This document shows positions 1 to 6,493 of a DNA stretch of 10,186 nucleotides, in pieces. The DNA is from Bacillota bacterium. GTDB lineage: Bacteria; Bacillota; Clostridia; Acetivibrionales; DSM-1351. The notes beneath the pieces were generated by a model. The model made no database searches and was not told where the DNA came from. It saw only the letters and a program-made list of their open reading frames with translations. The DNA is taken from positions 1 to 10,186 of the forward strand of contig JAEZIB010000124.1 of assembly GCA_023416275.1 (NCBI GenBank), written 5' to 3'. The translations under genes and the position numbers were made by a program. Every line of letters starts with the position of its first letter. The stretch's first letter is position 1.

Positions 1-441
1 AGGCAGGAGTATCTTCCATCGCTGTTAAAAATTAATGATATGGAAGGTATTCGCAACTGGTTTATCGAAAAGATAAGATTATCATGTTTAAATATGGTAA
101 GTAAAAAGAAAGAGCGATCCACTGACGTAATTGAAAAAGCTAAAGCATATATTAATTGTTATTACAATAAACAAATTTCTCTTGATGACGTATCTCGAGA
201 AGTTGATATCAGTCCATATTATTTTAGTAAGATTTTTAAAGAAGAAACAGGAGTAAATTTTATTGACTATTTAACAAATATTCGAATTGATAAGGCAAAG
301 GATCTTTTAGCAAACACAGACTTTAGTATGAAGGAGATTTGCGGCAAAGTGGGTTATTCAGACCCAAATTACTTTAGTCGGTCCTTTAAGAAAAATGTAG
401 GGGTAACTCCAACGGATTATAAAGAAAGAAAGAAGGGTTGA
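1..441 (+). CDS. YesN-like AraC-family response regulator, C-terminal part (5' end outside window)
   Basis: The frame is open from base 1, so this is the last 146 residues of a longer protein; the ATG at 40 is internal. Residues about 40-146 form a complete AraC/XylS DNA-binding domain. The first helix-turn-helix is at about 57-80 (ISLDDVSREVDISPYYFSKIFK), the second at about 108-131, and the family's closing signature (GYSDPNYFSRSFKKNVGVTPTDYK) is at 118-141. The preceding residues (RQEYLPSLLK...IRNWFIEKI) resemble the linker between receiver and HTH in YesN-type regulators. The receiver domain itself is not in view, so 'response regulator' is inferred from this linker and from the adjacent sugar-binding protein gene 5 nt downstream. 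The likely role is activation of a sugar-uptake operon, most simply the ChvE-GguAB genes next door. A one-component AraC regulator remains possible. Confidence 0.85.
   Translation, partial: RQEYLPSLLKINDMEGIRNWFIEKIRLSCLNMVSKKKERSTDVIEKAKAYINCYYNKQISLDDVSREVDISPYYFSKIFKEETGVNFIDYLTNIRIDKAKDLLANTDFSMKEICGKVGYSDPNYFSRSFKKNVGVTPTDYKERKKG
431..437 (+). promoter_or_regulatory. Ribosome binding site that fixes the start at 447
   Basis: AGAAGGG lies at the very end of the regulator gene and 9 nt before the ATG at 447. A possible TTG start at 438 directly abuts this site, with no spacing, so it cannot be the real start. The site sits inside the upstream coding sequence, which suggests translational coupling of the two genes. 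Confidence 0.65.
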
Positions 442-446
442 CCATA

Positions 447-1511
447 ATGAAAACGAGAACAAATTTAAAAAGAATAATTCTGGTTTCTCTAGGGCTATTG
501 ACTTTGATAATTCCTTCTACTGCATGCAATAAAACTGATAGTAAAAGTGTAGATAATTCAGGAGTTAAAGAAAATAAAATTCAAATTGGAATGTGTTTTG
601 ATTCATTTGTTATTGAGCGATGGCTGCTAGACAGAGATGTTTTTGTTTCAGCAGCTAAGGGGCTGGGTGCTGAAGTCAATGTGCAAAATGCAAATGGCGA
701 TGTTGACAAACAAAAGGAACAAATTGAATACTTTATTAAAAAGAAAATAGATGCATTGGTTATTATTCCCATTGATTCGGAAGCAATTTCAAAAGTAGTA
801 TTAGAAGCAAGAAATGCTGGTATAAAAGTAATTTCTTATGATAGATTAATTAAAAATGCAAATGCCGATTTGTATATTTCCTTCGATAATGAAAAAGTAG
901 GTAGGATGATGGCAGAAGCAATGATTGCCGCAGGGCTTCCTAATAAAAATGTTCTCATGGTTAACGGTTCTCCAAATGATAATAATGTTTCGCTTATCAA
1001 GCAGGGGTTTTCTGATGTAATGAATAGCAACAATATTTATATTATAGATATAGCATATGCAAACGATTGGAAGGCAGAGCTGGCAGCTTCTTATATTTAT
1101 GACAATGTTGATAAGGTAAAAAGAGCAGATGCAATAATGTTTGGAAATGATGATCTAGCTACTCAAGGAGTTAGGGCATTGTCAGAAAAAAGGCTGATTG
1201 ACAAGGTTAAAGTAGTGGGTCAGGATGCAGACTTAGCCGCTTGCCAGCGTATAGTAGAAGGTACGCAGTTGATGACTGTATTCAAACCAGTGGATAAGCT
1301 TGCAAAGCAGGCAGCAGAATATGCTTTTAAATTAATAAACAATGAAAAATTAGAAGGCATAAAAACTATATATGATGGAACTTATGATATTCCTTATATT
1401 GCTCTTGAACCAATTGCAGTGAATAAGGACAATATGGATGAGGTCATTATTGACAGCGGTTTTCATCTGAGGGAGGATGTATATCTGAATGTTCCTCAGA
1501 GTAAGCGCTGA
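447..1511 (+). CDS. XylF-like sugar-binding lipoprotein, probable sensor component (XylFII-type)
   Basis: A 354-residue periplasmic-binding-protein type I (Peripla_BP_4) protein close to D-xylose-binding XylF. A basic N-terminus and hydrophobic stretch (residues 9-23) lead to a lipoprotein-like PSTAC with Cys27. The -3 residue is Ser, an imperfect lipobox, so it could instead stay membrane-anchored. The binding fold runs from about 44 to 338. XylF-type motifs are SYDRLI (130-135), SFDNEKVG (145-152), NGSPNDNN (173-180), GNDD (233-236), GQDADLA (258-264) and MTVFKP (276-281). No ATPase or permease follows directly. It sits 5 nt behind a YesN-like regulator and before a terminator, while the neighbouring importer has its own binding protein. 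This matches the XylFII subunit of the XylFII-LytS-YesN xylose sensor of Clostridium beijerinckii, so I infer a sensing rather than transport role. The ligand is likely xylose or a related monosaccharide. The family is certain; the sensor role is probable. Confidence 0.85.
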   Translation: MKTRTNLKRIILVSLGLLTLIIPSTACNKTDSKSVDNSGVKENKIQIGMCFDSFVIERWLLDRDVFVSAAKGLGAEVNVQNANGDVDKQKEQIEYFIKKKIDALVIIPIDSEAISKVVLEARNAGIKVISYDRLIKNANADLYISFDNEKVGRMMAEAMIAAGLPNKNVLMVNGSPNDNNVSLIKQGFSDVMNSNNIYIIDIAYANDWKAELAASYIYDNVDKVKRADAIMFGNDDLATQGVRALSEKRLIDKVKVVGQDADLAACQRIVEGTQLMTVFKPVDKLAKQAAEYAFKLINNEKLEGIKTIYDGTYDIPYIALEPIAVNKDNMDEVIIDSGFHLREDVYLNVPQSKR

Positions 1512-1559
1512 TAGGGATTGGTTTTGGGTTGTTAACATTTAACTATAGGATTTTTTTGC

Positions 1560-1602
1560 ATCAGACTAGCACAAAACAAACTTGTGCTAGTCTGATTTGT
1601 TT
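1560..1602 (+). terminator. Rho-independent terminator after the regulator/sensor unit
   Basis: A perfect 15-bp stem (1560-1574 with 1582-1596) has a 7-nt loop (AACAAAC) and is followed by TTTGTTTA. The U-tract is short and interrupted, but the stem is strong. It separates the regulator/sensor unit from the importer genes. Confidence 0.8.
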
Positions 1603-1717
1603 ATTGATGATTTAAAAATAATGAAAATTTGTAGAAGGTTGCAAACAAGTCCTAGATACATTGTGTTATATTAAATTCATAAAAGACATATAAGATAATT
1701 TAAAGGAGGCTTTATTA
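1603..1717 (+). promoter_or_regulatory. Probable promoter region and strong RBS of the chvE-like gene
   Basis: This gap lies between a terminator and the binding-protein gene, so it should hold the importer promoter. A -10-like TATATT is at 1667-1672. The only -35-like hexamer upstream (TTGCAA, 1639-1644) is 22 bp away, too far for good sigma-A recognition. That would suit a promoter needing an activator such as the YesN-like regulator (inference). AAGGAGG at 1703-1709, 8 nt before the ATG, is a near-consensus ribosome binding site fitting high expression of a binding protein. Confidence 0.4.
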
Positions 1718-2836
1718 ATGAAAAGAAGGTTATTAAGTTCAATAGTTTGTTTGTCTTTGTTAGCTACATTATTTGTTGGATGTGGTAAAACTGCAGACAA
1801 CAGCGGAGCTACTACAACAGAGCCAACATCAACAGCAACATCAACAGCGGCAACAAAAACTGGAACAATAGGTATAGCAATGCCTACAAAGGATTTACAG
1901 CGTTGGAATCAAGATGGTTCTAATATGGAAAAGGAATTTACTGCTGCTGGATATAAGGTTGATTTACAGTATGCAAGTAATGATATTCAGACTCAAGTTT
2001 CTCAAGTTGAAAATATGATTGCAAATCAATGTGATCTTTTAGTAATTGCTTCAATAGATGGCGATTCACTTGGAACAGTTTTAGCTCAGGCAAAAGAAAA
2101 GAAGATTCCTGTAATAGCTTATGACCGTTTAATTATGAACTCAGATGCTGTTTCATACTATGCGACTTTTGACAATTACATGGTTGGTACAAAGCAGGGT
2201 GAATACATCGAGAAAGCCTTAGATTTAGCAAATGCAGCTGGTCCTTTCAATATGGAAGTATTTACAGGTGACCCAGGTGATAACAACGCTAAATTCTTCT
2301 ATAATGGTGCTATGGATGTTCTTAAACCTTATATTGAAGCAGGTAAATTAGTTGTTAAATCAAAACAAGTTGATTTTGCTACAGTAGCAACAGCTAACTG
2401 GGCGACTGAAACTGCACAGTCAAGAATGGAAAACATCATTTCTTCTTTCTATGCAGATGGAACTAAATTAGATGTAGTTCTTTGCTCAAACGATTCAACA
2501 GCACTTGGAGTTACTAATGCATTAACAGCATCTTACAAAGGTGCATGGCCAGTAATAACAGGTCAGGACTGTGATATTGCAAATGTTAAGAACATGATTG
2601 CTGGTAAACAGTCAATGTCAGTATTCAAGGATACACGTACTTTAGCTACTCAGGTTGTTAAAATGGTTGATTCAATTATGAAGGGCGAAAAAGCAGAGGT
2701 TAATGATACTAAGAGCTATGACAACGGAACAGGTATTATTCCTTCTTTCCTTTGTGAACCAGTATTTGCAGATAAAGACAACTACAAGCAGCTATTAATT
2801 GATTCAAAATATTACACAGAGGATCAATTAAAATAA
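1718..2836 (+). CDS. chvE: Multiple-monosaccharide ABC transporter, substrate-binding lipoprotein (ChvE-like)
   Basis: A 372-residue secreted sugar-binding lipoprotein. The N-terminus (MKRRLLSS, then a hydrophobic core) ends in the lipobox LFVGC with Cys22. A Thr/Ser/Ala-rich tether (about 25-50) spans the gap from membrane to binding domain. The type I binding fold runs from about 50 to 372. It carries AYDRLI (134-139), TFDNYMVG (150-157), GDPGDNNAKFFYNGAMDVLKP (184-204), SNDS (257-260), GQDCDI (282-287) and SVFKDTR (301-307). The end, DNYKQLLIDSKYYTEDQLK, closely resembles my recollection of the Agrobacterium ChvE C-terminus, and the ATPase and permease downstream match GguA and GguB. Such systems import glucose, galactose, arabinose and xylose; the exact sugar here cannot be read from sequence. 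Genome annotations often label it xylF or 'multiple monosaccharide ABC transporter substrate-binding protein'. Length is usual for the family plus the tether. It is the first gene of the importer unit. Confidence 0.9.
   Translation: MKRRLLSSIVCLSLLATLFVGCGKTADNSGATTTEPTSTATSTAATKTGTIGIAMPTKDLQRWNQDGSNMEKEFTAAGYKVDLQYASNDIQTQVSQVENMIANQCDLLVIASIDGDSLGTVLAQAKEKKIPVIAYDRLIMNSDAVSYYATFDNYMVGTKQGEYIEKALDLANAAGPFNMEVFTGDPGDNNAKFFYNGAMDVLKPYIEAGKLVVKSKQVDFATVATANWATETAQSRMENIISSFYADGTKLDVVLCSNDSTALGVTNALTASYKGAWPVITGQDCDIANVKNMIAGKQSMSVFKDTRTLATQVVKMVDSIMKGEKAEVNDTKSYDNGTGIIPSFLCEPVFADKDNYKQLLIDSKYYTEDQLK
1824..1847 (+). repeat. Two 12-nt direct repeats in the lipoprotein tether
   Basis: CAACATCAACAG occurs twice in tandem (1824-1835 and 1836-1847). 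It encodes part of the Thr/Ser/Ala tether. In-frame repeats of this kind allow the linker length to vary without breaking the gene. Confidence 0.8.
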
Positions 2837-2863
2837 TTAAGAATTATTATTTATTTAGCAAAA

Positions 2864-2900
2864 AATATAACAGGCAGGAGTAATTCCTGCCTGTTATATT
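2864..2900 (+). other. 16-bp perfect stem-loop without U-tract, just after the binding-protein gene
   Basis: Bases 2864-2879 pair perfectly with 2885-2900 around a 5-nt loop (GTAAT). No run of T follows (ATTAGTAAAA), so it is not a classical terminator. In binding-protein-dependent operons a stem-loop in this place commonly protects the upstream mRNA from 3' exonucleases and raises binding protein over ATPase and permease. That role is inferred here. Confidence 0.75.
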
Positions 2901-2904
2901 AGTA

Positions 2905-2954
2905 AAAAATGCGAAGTTTACATTTCGTGAATTCATCTTTATCTTCGCATTTTT
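2905..2954 (+). terminator. Candidate terminator between the binding-protein and ATPase genes
   Basis: A 12-bp stem (2905-2916 with 2943-2954) ends in TTTTT on the 3' side. The loop is long (26 nt), and an alternative 5-bp pairing (GCGAA 2911-2915 with TTCGT 2924-2928) would disrupt the main stem. It could be a partial terminator that lets limited read-through reach gguA-gguB, or a regulated attenuator. The A-tract/T-tract symmetry also makes it potentially bidirectional. Confidence 0.55.
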
Positions 2955-3123
2955 GAGTAATAAAGCTATGACCAGACACTTTTTAATTACTCTTGTGTCG
3001 CTGGTGGTACCAGCAAAAGGTTAGTTTGAAAGTTGATATAACGAGGCAAAATGAAATTTTTCTACAATCATAAAATTTTATTTAGAATCTAGGCGTTATA
3101 AGTAAGAATCGTGATTAGATATT
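2955..3123 (+). other. Structured non-coding leader of gguA
   Basis: I see no gene here. Several pairings can be drawn: GAGTAAT (2955-2961) with ATTACTC (2986-2992); GACAC (2975-2979) with GTGTC (2995-2999); GCTGGT (3000-3005) with ACCAGC (3009-3014), the most stable; and TATAACG (3037-3043) with CGTTATA (3094-3100). The first two overlap and are mutually exclusive. No known riboswitch class is recognisable. No convincing -35/-10 pair was found, so gguA-gguB may rely on read-through from the chvE promoter. Confidence 0.4.
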
Positions 3124-3130
3124 GGGAGGG
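3124..3130 (+). promoter_or_regulatory. Ribosome binding site that fixes a TTG start at 3137
   Basis: GGGAGGG is 6 nt before TTG at 3137. The longer open frame begins with a TTG at 3122 that immediately precedes this site and so cannot be the initiator. Starting at 3137 gives MAKVLLEMKNITKTFPG, the expected beginning for GguA-type ATPases. Confidence 0.75.
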
Positions 3131-3136
3131 ATAAAA

Positions 3137-4669
3137 TTGGCGAAAGTACTACTTGAAATGAAAAATATCACCAAAACTTTCCCTGGCGTTAAAGCACTTG
3201 ACAACGTTAACTTAAAAGTTGAAGAGGGAGAAATTCATGCTCTCGTAGGTGAAAACGGTGCTGGTAAATCCACACTAATGAATATATTGAGCGGTGTATA
3301 TCCTTATGGCTCATATGAAGGAGATATTCTATATGACGGGGATGTATGTCAGTTTACAAAGATTGCAGACAGTGAATCAAAAGGTATAGTTATAATTCAT
3401 CAGGAATTAGCATTAATACCATATATGACCATTGGCGAAAATATGTTTCTTGGTAATGAAAGAGGAAAGTCGTATGCAATTAACTGGAATGATACTTATG
3501 GTGAAGCTGATAAATATCTTCGTATTGTTGGTCTTCAAGAATCCTCCAGAACATTGATTAAAGATATAGGTGTTGGTAAACAGTCACTAGTAGAAATAGC
3601 AAAGGCTCTTGCTAAGAACGCAAGATTACTTATTTTGGATGAACCAACAGCATCGTTAAACGATAAAGATTCCAGAGCACTTTTAGATTTACTGCTACAA
3701 TTTAAAAAGCAAGGAATGACTTCAATTATTATATCTCATAAATTGGACGAGATTTCATATGTAGCAGATAAAATTACTGTTATCCGTGATGGTTCTACAA
3801 TTGAGACCTTGGATAAAGCAGTAGACCACATTAGTGAAGACAGAATAATTCAAGGAATGGTTGGAAGAAGCATGTCTGACCGTTATCCTGTAAGAGAAAA
3901 AGAAAATATTGGGGAAGTTGCGCTTGAAATAGAGAACTGGACTGTTTATCATCCCCTTTACACTGAGCGTAAAGTAGTTGATAACGTGAGTATGACAGTT
4001 AGAAAAGGTGAAGTAGTTGGTATTGCTGGACTTATGGGTGCAGGGCGTACAGAGTTGGCAATGAGTGTATTTGGAAAAAGCTATGGAACAAATATTTCTG
4101 GAAAAGTCACAATAAATGGAAAACAAGTTAATTTACACAGCGTGAATGAAGCAATTAAGCATAAATTGGCTTATGTTACTGAGGACAGAAAAGGGAGCGG
4201 TCTGATATTATCTAATTCCATCAAACATAATACTACTCTTGCTAATTTAGACGGAGTTAGTAAAAGAGGTGTAATTGATGAAGACCAAGAGTATAGAGTA
4301 GCTCTTGACCAAAAAGAAAAATTAAATATTAAATGTCCAAGTGTTGAACAACATGCTGGAAATTTAAGCGGAGGTAATCAGCAAAAGGTATTATTAGCAA
4401 AATGGATGTTTGCTAATCCTGATATCCTTATTCTTGATGAACCAACTAGAGGTATCGATGTTGGTGCAAAATACGAAATTTATTGCATTATTAATAAATT
4501 AGTAGCAGAAGGTAAATCTGTTATTATGATTTCCTCAGAACTTAACGAGGTAATAGGTATGTGTAGTCGTATCTATATTATGGATGAAGGAAAATTTGTT
4601 GGTGAGGTCTCAGGGGCTGAAGCAACTCAAGTAAATATAATGGCACATATTTTGAAAAAAAAGAAGTAA
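3137..4669 (+). CDS. gguA: Multiple-monosaccharide ABC transporter, double ATP-binding subunit (GguA/MmsA-type)
   Basis: A 510-residue cytoplasmic ATPase with two fused nucleotide-binding domains, the form usual in CUT2 sugar importers (XylG, RbsA, MglA, GguA). Domain 1 has a canonical Walker A GENGAGKST (38-46), Walker B LLILDEP (164-170) and switch His201. Its signature region (VGKQSLVEIAKAL, 146-158) is degenerate. Domain 2 has a degenerate Walker A GLMGAGRTE (298-306, Arg304 for Lys), an intact signature LSGGNQQK (410-417), Walker B ILILDEP (430-436) and Ser in place of the switch His (ISSE, 465-468). Such asymmetry is normal for this family, with one composite site expected to be fully active. 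Wording such as ITKTFPGVKALDNVNLKVEEGEIHALVGENG is near-identical to GguA as I recall it. The start is TTG at 3137, chosen by RBS spacing and family N-terminus. The permease gene follows after 13 nt. Often annotated xylG or mmsA. Confidence 0.93.
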   Translation: MAKVLLEMKNITKTFPGVKALDNVNLKVEEGEIHALVGENGAGKSTLMNILSGVYPYGSYEGDILYDGDVCQFTKIADSESKGIVIIHQELALIPYMTIGENMFLGNERGKSYAINWNDTYGEADKYLRIVGLQESSRTLIKDIGVGKQSLVEIAKALAKNARLLILDEPTASLNDKDSRALLDLLLQFKKQGMTSIIISHKLDEISYVADKITVIRDGSTIETLDKAVDHISEDRIIQGMVGRSMSDRYPVREKENIGEVALEIENWTVYHPLYTERKVVDNVSMTVRKGEVVGIAGLMGAGRTELAMSVFGKSYGTNISGKVTINGKQVNLHSVNEAIKHKLAYVTEDRKGSGLILSNSIKHNTTLANLDGVSKRGVIDEDQEYRVALDQKEKLNIKCPSVEQHAGNLSGGNQQKVLLAKWMFANPDILILDEPTRGIDVGAKYEIYCIINKLVAEGKSVIMISSELNEVIGMCSRIYIMDEGKFVGEVSGAEATQVNIMAHILKKKK

Positions 4670-4682
4670 AGGAGCGAAAACT

Positions 4683-5855
4683 ATGAATAAAACAAAAGTT
4701 ATTTCATTCATTAAATCAAATACGATGATACTAATGTTGATCTTAGTTACACTATTTTTTGTGTGGCAGACGGGTGGGAAACTTTTATTTCCTCAAAATA
4801 TAAGTAACCTAATTGCACAGAATGCATATGTATTCATATTAGCAACTGGTATGCTGCTATGTATTTTGACGGGTGGTAACATTGACCTTTCAGTTGGTTC
4901 AGTTGTATGCTTTGTAGGTGCTGTTGGAGCAAAATTAATGGAAACCTACAATACAAACTGGATTATTGCAGTTATATTTATGTTAGTTATGGGTATTGCT
5001 ATAGGTGCATGGCAGGGATTCTGGATTGCATATGTCAGAGTACCGCCGTTTATCACTACCTTAGCAGGTATGTTTATTTTTAGAGGACTTTCAAATGTAG
5101 TATTGCAAGGTATGACAGTATCATTAACTAATAATACATTTATCAAAACCTTTGGCGGTGGAGCAAACTGCTATATTCCTGATTTCTTCGGAGGCGACGA
5201 CTTTAACATAACAGCAATGGTAGCTGGTATTCTCGCCTGCGTTATATTCTTGATTATAAAAGTTAAAGGAAGAATTCAAAAAGCCAAAAAAGGATATGAA
5301 ATGGAATCCCTAGTGGCAATGATTGCTAAAACAGTAGTTATTTCAGCGGTTGTATTGGTGTTTTCATATCAATTGGCACTGTATAGAGGTATCCCAACAG
5401 CACTGGTAATCGTAGCAATAGTAGTTTTAGCTTATGCGTATATTACTTCAAAAACTACAATTGGCCGTCATTTTTATGCAGTTGGTGGTAATGAAAAGGC
5501 TGCAAAGCTTTCGGGTAACAATACAAATAGAATTTATTTCTTTGCATATACAAATATGGGTTTCTTAGCGGCTTTAGCTGGAATGATGACAATTGCTCGT
5601 ATGACATCAGCACAGCCTACTTATGGTCAAAACTATGAAATGGATGCTATCAGCTCCTGCTTTATTGGTGGTGCATCAGCATATGGAGGAACTGGTAAAG
5701 TTTCAGGTGTTATTATAGGTGCTGTATTTATGGGTGTAATTAACCTTGGTATGAGTATTATGGGTGTTGATGCAAACTGGCAGAAGGTTGTTAAAGGTGG
5801 AGTTCTTTTAGCAGCAGTTATATTTGATGTTGTATCTAAAAAGAAAAATGGTTAA
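4683..5855 (+). CDS. gguB: Multiple-monosaccharide ABC transporter, permease (GguB/MmsB-type)
   Basis: A 390-residue integral membrane protein of the BPD_transp_2 (CUT2 permease) family. Roughly ten hydrophobic segments are visible (about 14-30, 45-64, 70-85, 93-114, 122-141, 177-194, 212-229, 236-254, 284-306, 340-358; a further one near 370-383). Family motifs are LTGGNIDLSVGSV (62-74), YAVGGNEKAAKLSGNN (265-280) and FIGGASAYGGTGKVSGVIIGAVFMGVINLG (327-356). The hydrophilic stretch with the Lys-rich KVKGRIQKAKKGYE (193-206) is the longer central insert that sets GguB/XylH-type permeases apart from RbsC. It forms the membrane channel with the GguA-like ATPase and receives sugar from the ChvE-like lipoprotein. 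AAAGGAG (4668-4674) overlaps the ATPase stop codon and lies 8 nt before this ATG, so translation is probably coupled. Last gene of the importer unit, followed by a terminator. Other names: mmsB, xylH. Confidence 0.93.
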   Translation: MNKTKVISFIKSNTMILMLILVTLFFVWQTGGKLLFPQNISNLIAQNAYVFILATGMLLCILTGGNIDLSVGSVVCFVGAVGAKLMETYNTNWIIAVIFMLVMGIAIGAWQGFWIAYVRVPPFITTLAGMFIFRGLSNVVLQGMTVSLTNNTFIKTFGGGANCYIPDFFGGDDFNITAMVAGILACVIFLIIKVKGRIQKAKKGYEMESLVAMIAKTVVISAVVLVFSYQLALYRGIPTALVIVAIVVLAYAYITSKTTIGRHFYAVGGNEKAAKLSGNNTNRIYFFAYTNMGFLAALAGMMTIARMTSAQPTYGQNYEMDAISSCFIGGASAYGGTGKVSGVIIGAVFMGVINLGMSIMGVDANWQKVVKGGVLLAAVIFDVVSKKKNG

Positions 5856-5888
5856 TATTTAACTAAACACATATTCTGGTATATTCTT

Positions 5889-5924
5889 ACAACGCAAGTT
5901 GGTTTTCCGACTTGCGTTGTTTTT
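5889..5924 (+). terminator. Rho-independent terminator of the importer operon
   Basis: An 11-bp stem (5889-5899 with 5910-5920) is extended by a T-G wobble and two G-C pairs to 14 bp, with a TTTT loop (5903-5906). It is followed by TTTTT. This is a textbook strong terminator. Confidence 0.9.
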
Positions 5925-6478
5925 ACGGTTAACGCATTATAAAAATAAAGTCAACTTTCTCAAAAATAAGTCTACCGTCCGGAAAATTATCAATAGGTAT
6001 GTTGCCAAAATAAATACAAAAAATAGTAATACTAGAACTAGCAATTGTTCTTTCTCAACGTTTTAGGCCTTGAACATTCATCAGACATGGTTCTTAGTGA
6101 ACTGTCCATAGATGATTTCCCCACATCTACAATTTTCAACTGCGAAAGTAGAAAATATAATACTAAAGTTTGTATAGTCTTCATATAATTATAATACTAT
6201 TTCGCATTTGAAATATTAAAAAACATTGCCTTTATTTTACAAATTTTTATTTCCATATATTCCAGCAGTACTATTCGAATAGATTATTTTGTTAAGGTAA
6301 AAATACTAAAATAAATCAAAATTTATTATACAAAATAATTTCGGACAGACAGCTTATTTTACCTAACTTTGAACTATAAAAGCGTGCAGTTAAGTATAGT
6401 CTATTAGCCGATATTAATTGACTCAGTATTTACAGATTTATTTCGACATTAGATGGAGCAAGTCACACAACAACATTT
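5925..6478 (+). other. Non-coding AT-rich gap with inverted repeats
   Basis: About 550 nt with no supported gene. It contains TGCGAAA (6141-6147) with TTTCGCA (6200-6206), enclosing two copies of TATAATACTA (6156-6165 and 6190-6199). It also has a 12-bp palindrome CTATTCGAATAG (6271-6282). GTTA-A-GGTAAAA (6291-6302) pairs with TTTTACCTAAC (6357-6367) except for one bulged A. The promoter of the 826-residue gene should lie in its 3' part. A TTGACT at 6418-6423 lacks a good -10 at 17 bp, and TTGAAC (6369-6374) with TAAGTA (6391-6396) is only a weak candidate. No known riboswitch is recognisable. Confidence 0.4.
6271..6282. promoter_or_regulatory. Perfect 12-bp palindrome, possible operator
   Basis: CTATTCGAATAG is self-complementary and sits in the gap about 210 bp upstream of the nucleotidyltransferase gene. 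Two-fold symmetry suits a dimeric regulator, but a palindrome this short arises by chance fairly often in AT-rich DNA and no second copy was seen. Confidence 0.25.
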
Positions 6479-6485
6479 GAAAGGA
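6479..6485 (+). promoter_or_regulatory. Ribosome binding site that fixes the start at 6494
   Basis: GAAAGGA ends 8 nt before the ATG at 6494. An in-frame ATG at 6485 overlaps the last base of this site and has no spacing, so it is rejected. Starting at 6494 gives MKAVIMAGGEGSRLRPLT, the standard first strand of nucleotidyltransferases. Confidence 0.75.
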
Positions 6486-6493
6486 TGGATCTG

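Noticed and set aside
438..446. TTG start at 438 for the XylF-like gene, overlapping the regulator stop
   Set aside because: The ribosome binding site AGAAGGG ends at 437, leaving no spacing; ATG at 447 has 9 nt spacing and starts directly with a signal sequence.
2955..3123. Possible known riboswitch or T-box before gguA
   Set aside because: Stems exist, but no conserved core of a T-box, c-di-GMP, purine, SAM, TPP or glycine class could be recognised.
1603..3136. Catabolite response element (cre) near the importer genes
   Set aside because: No good match to the TGWAANCGNTNWCA consensus was found by eye in 1603-1717 or 2837-3136.
3755..4126. 123-codon open frame on the minus strand inside the ATPase gene
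   Set aside because: It is antisense to the conserved gguA coding sequence, has Cys/His-rich low-complexity wording and no recognisable domain.
5925..6484. Remnant of an insertion sequence or decayed gene in the gap
   Set aside because: Translations of both strands show no transposase or other recognisable protein fragments, and no terminal inverted repeats with target duplication were seen.
6485..6493. ATG at 6485 as start of the nucleotidyltransferase fusion
   Set aside because: It overlaps the ribosome binding site; the ATG at 6494 has proper spacing and begins with the expected KAVIMAGG strand.
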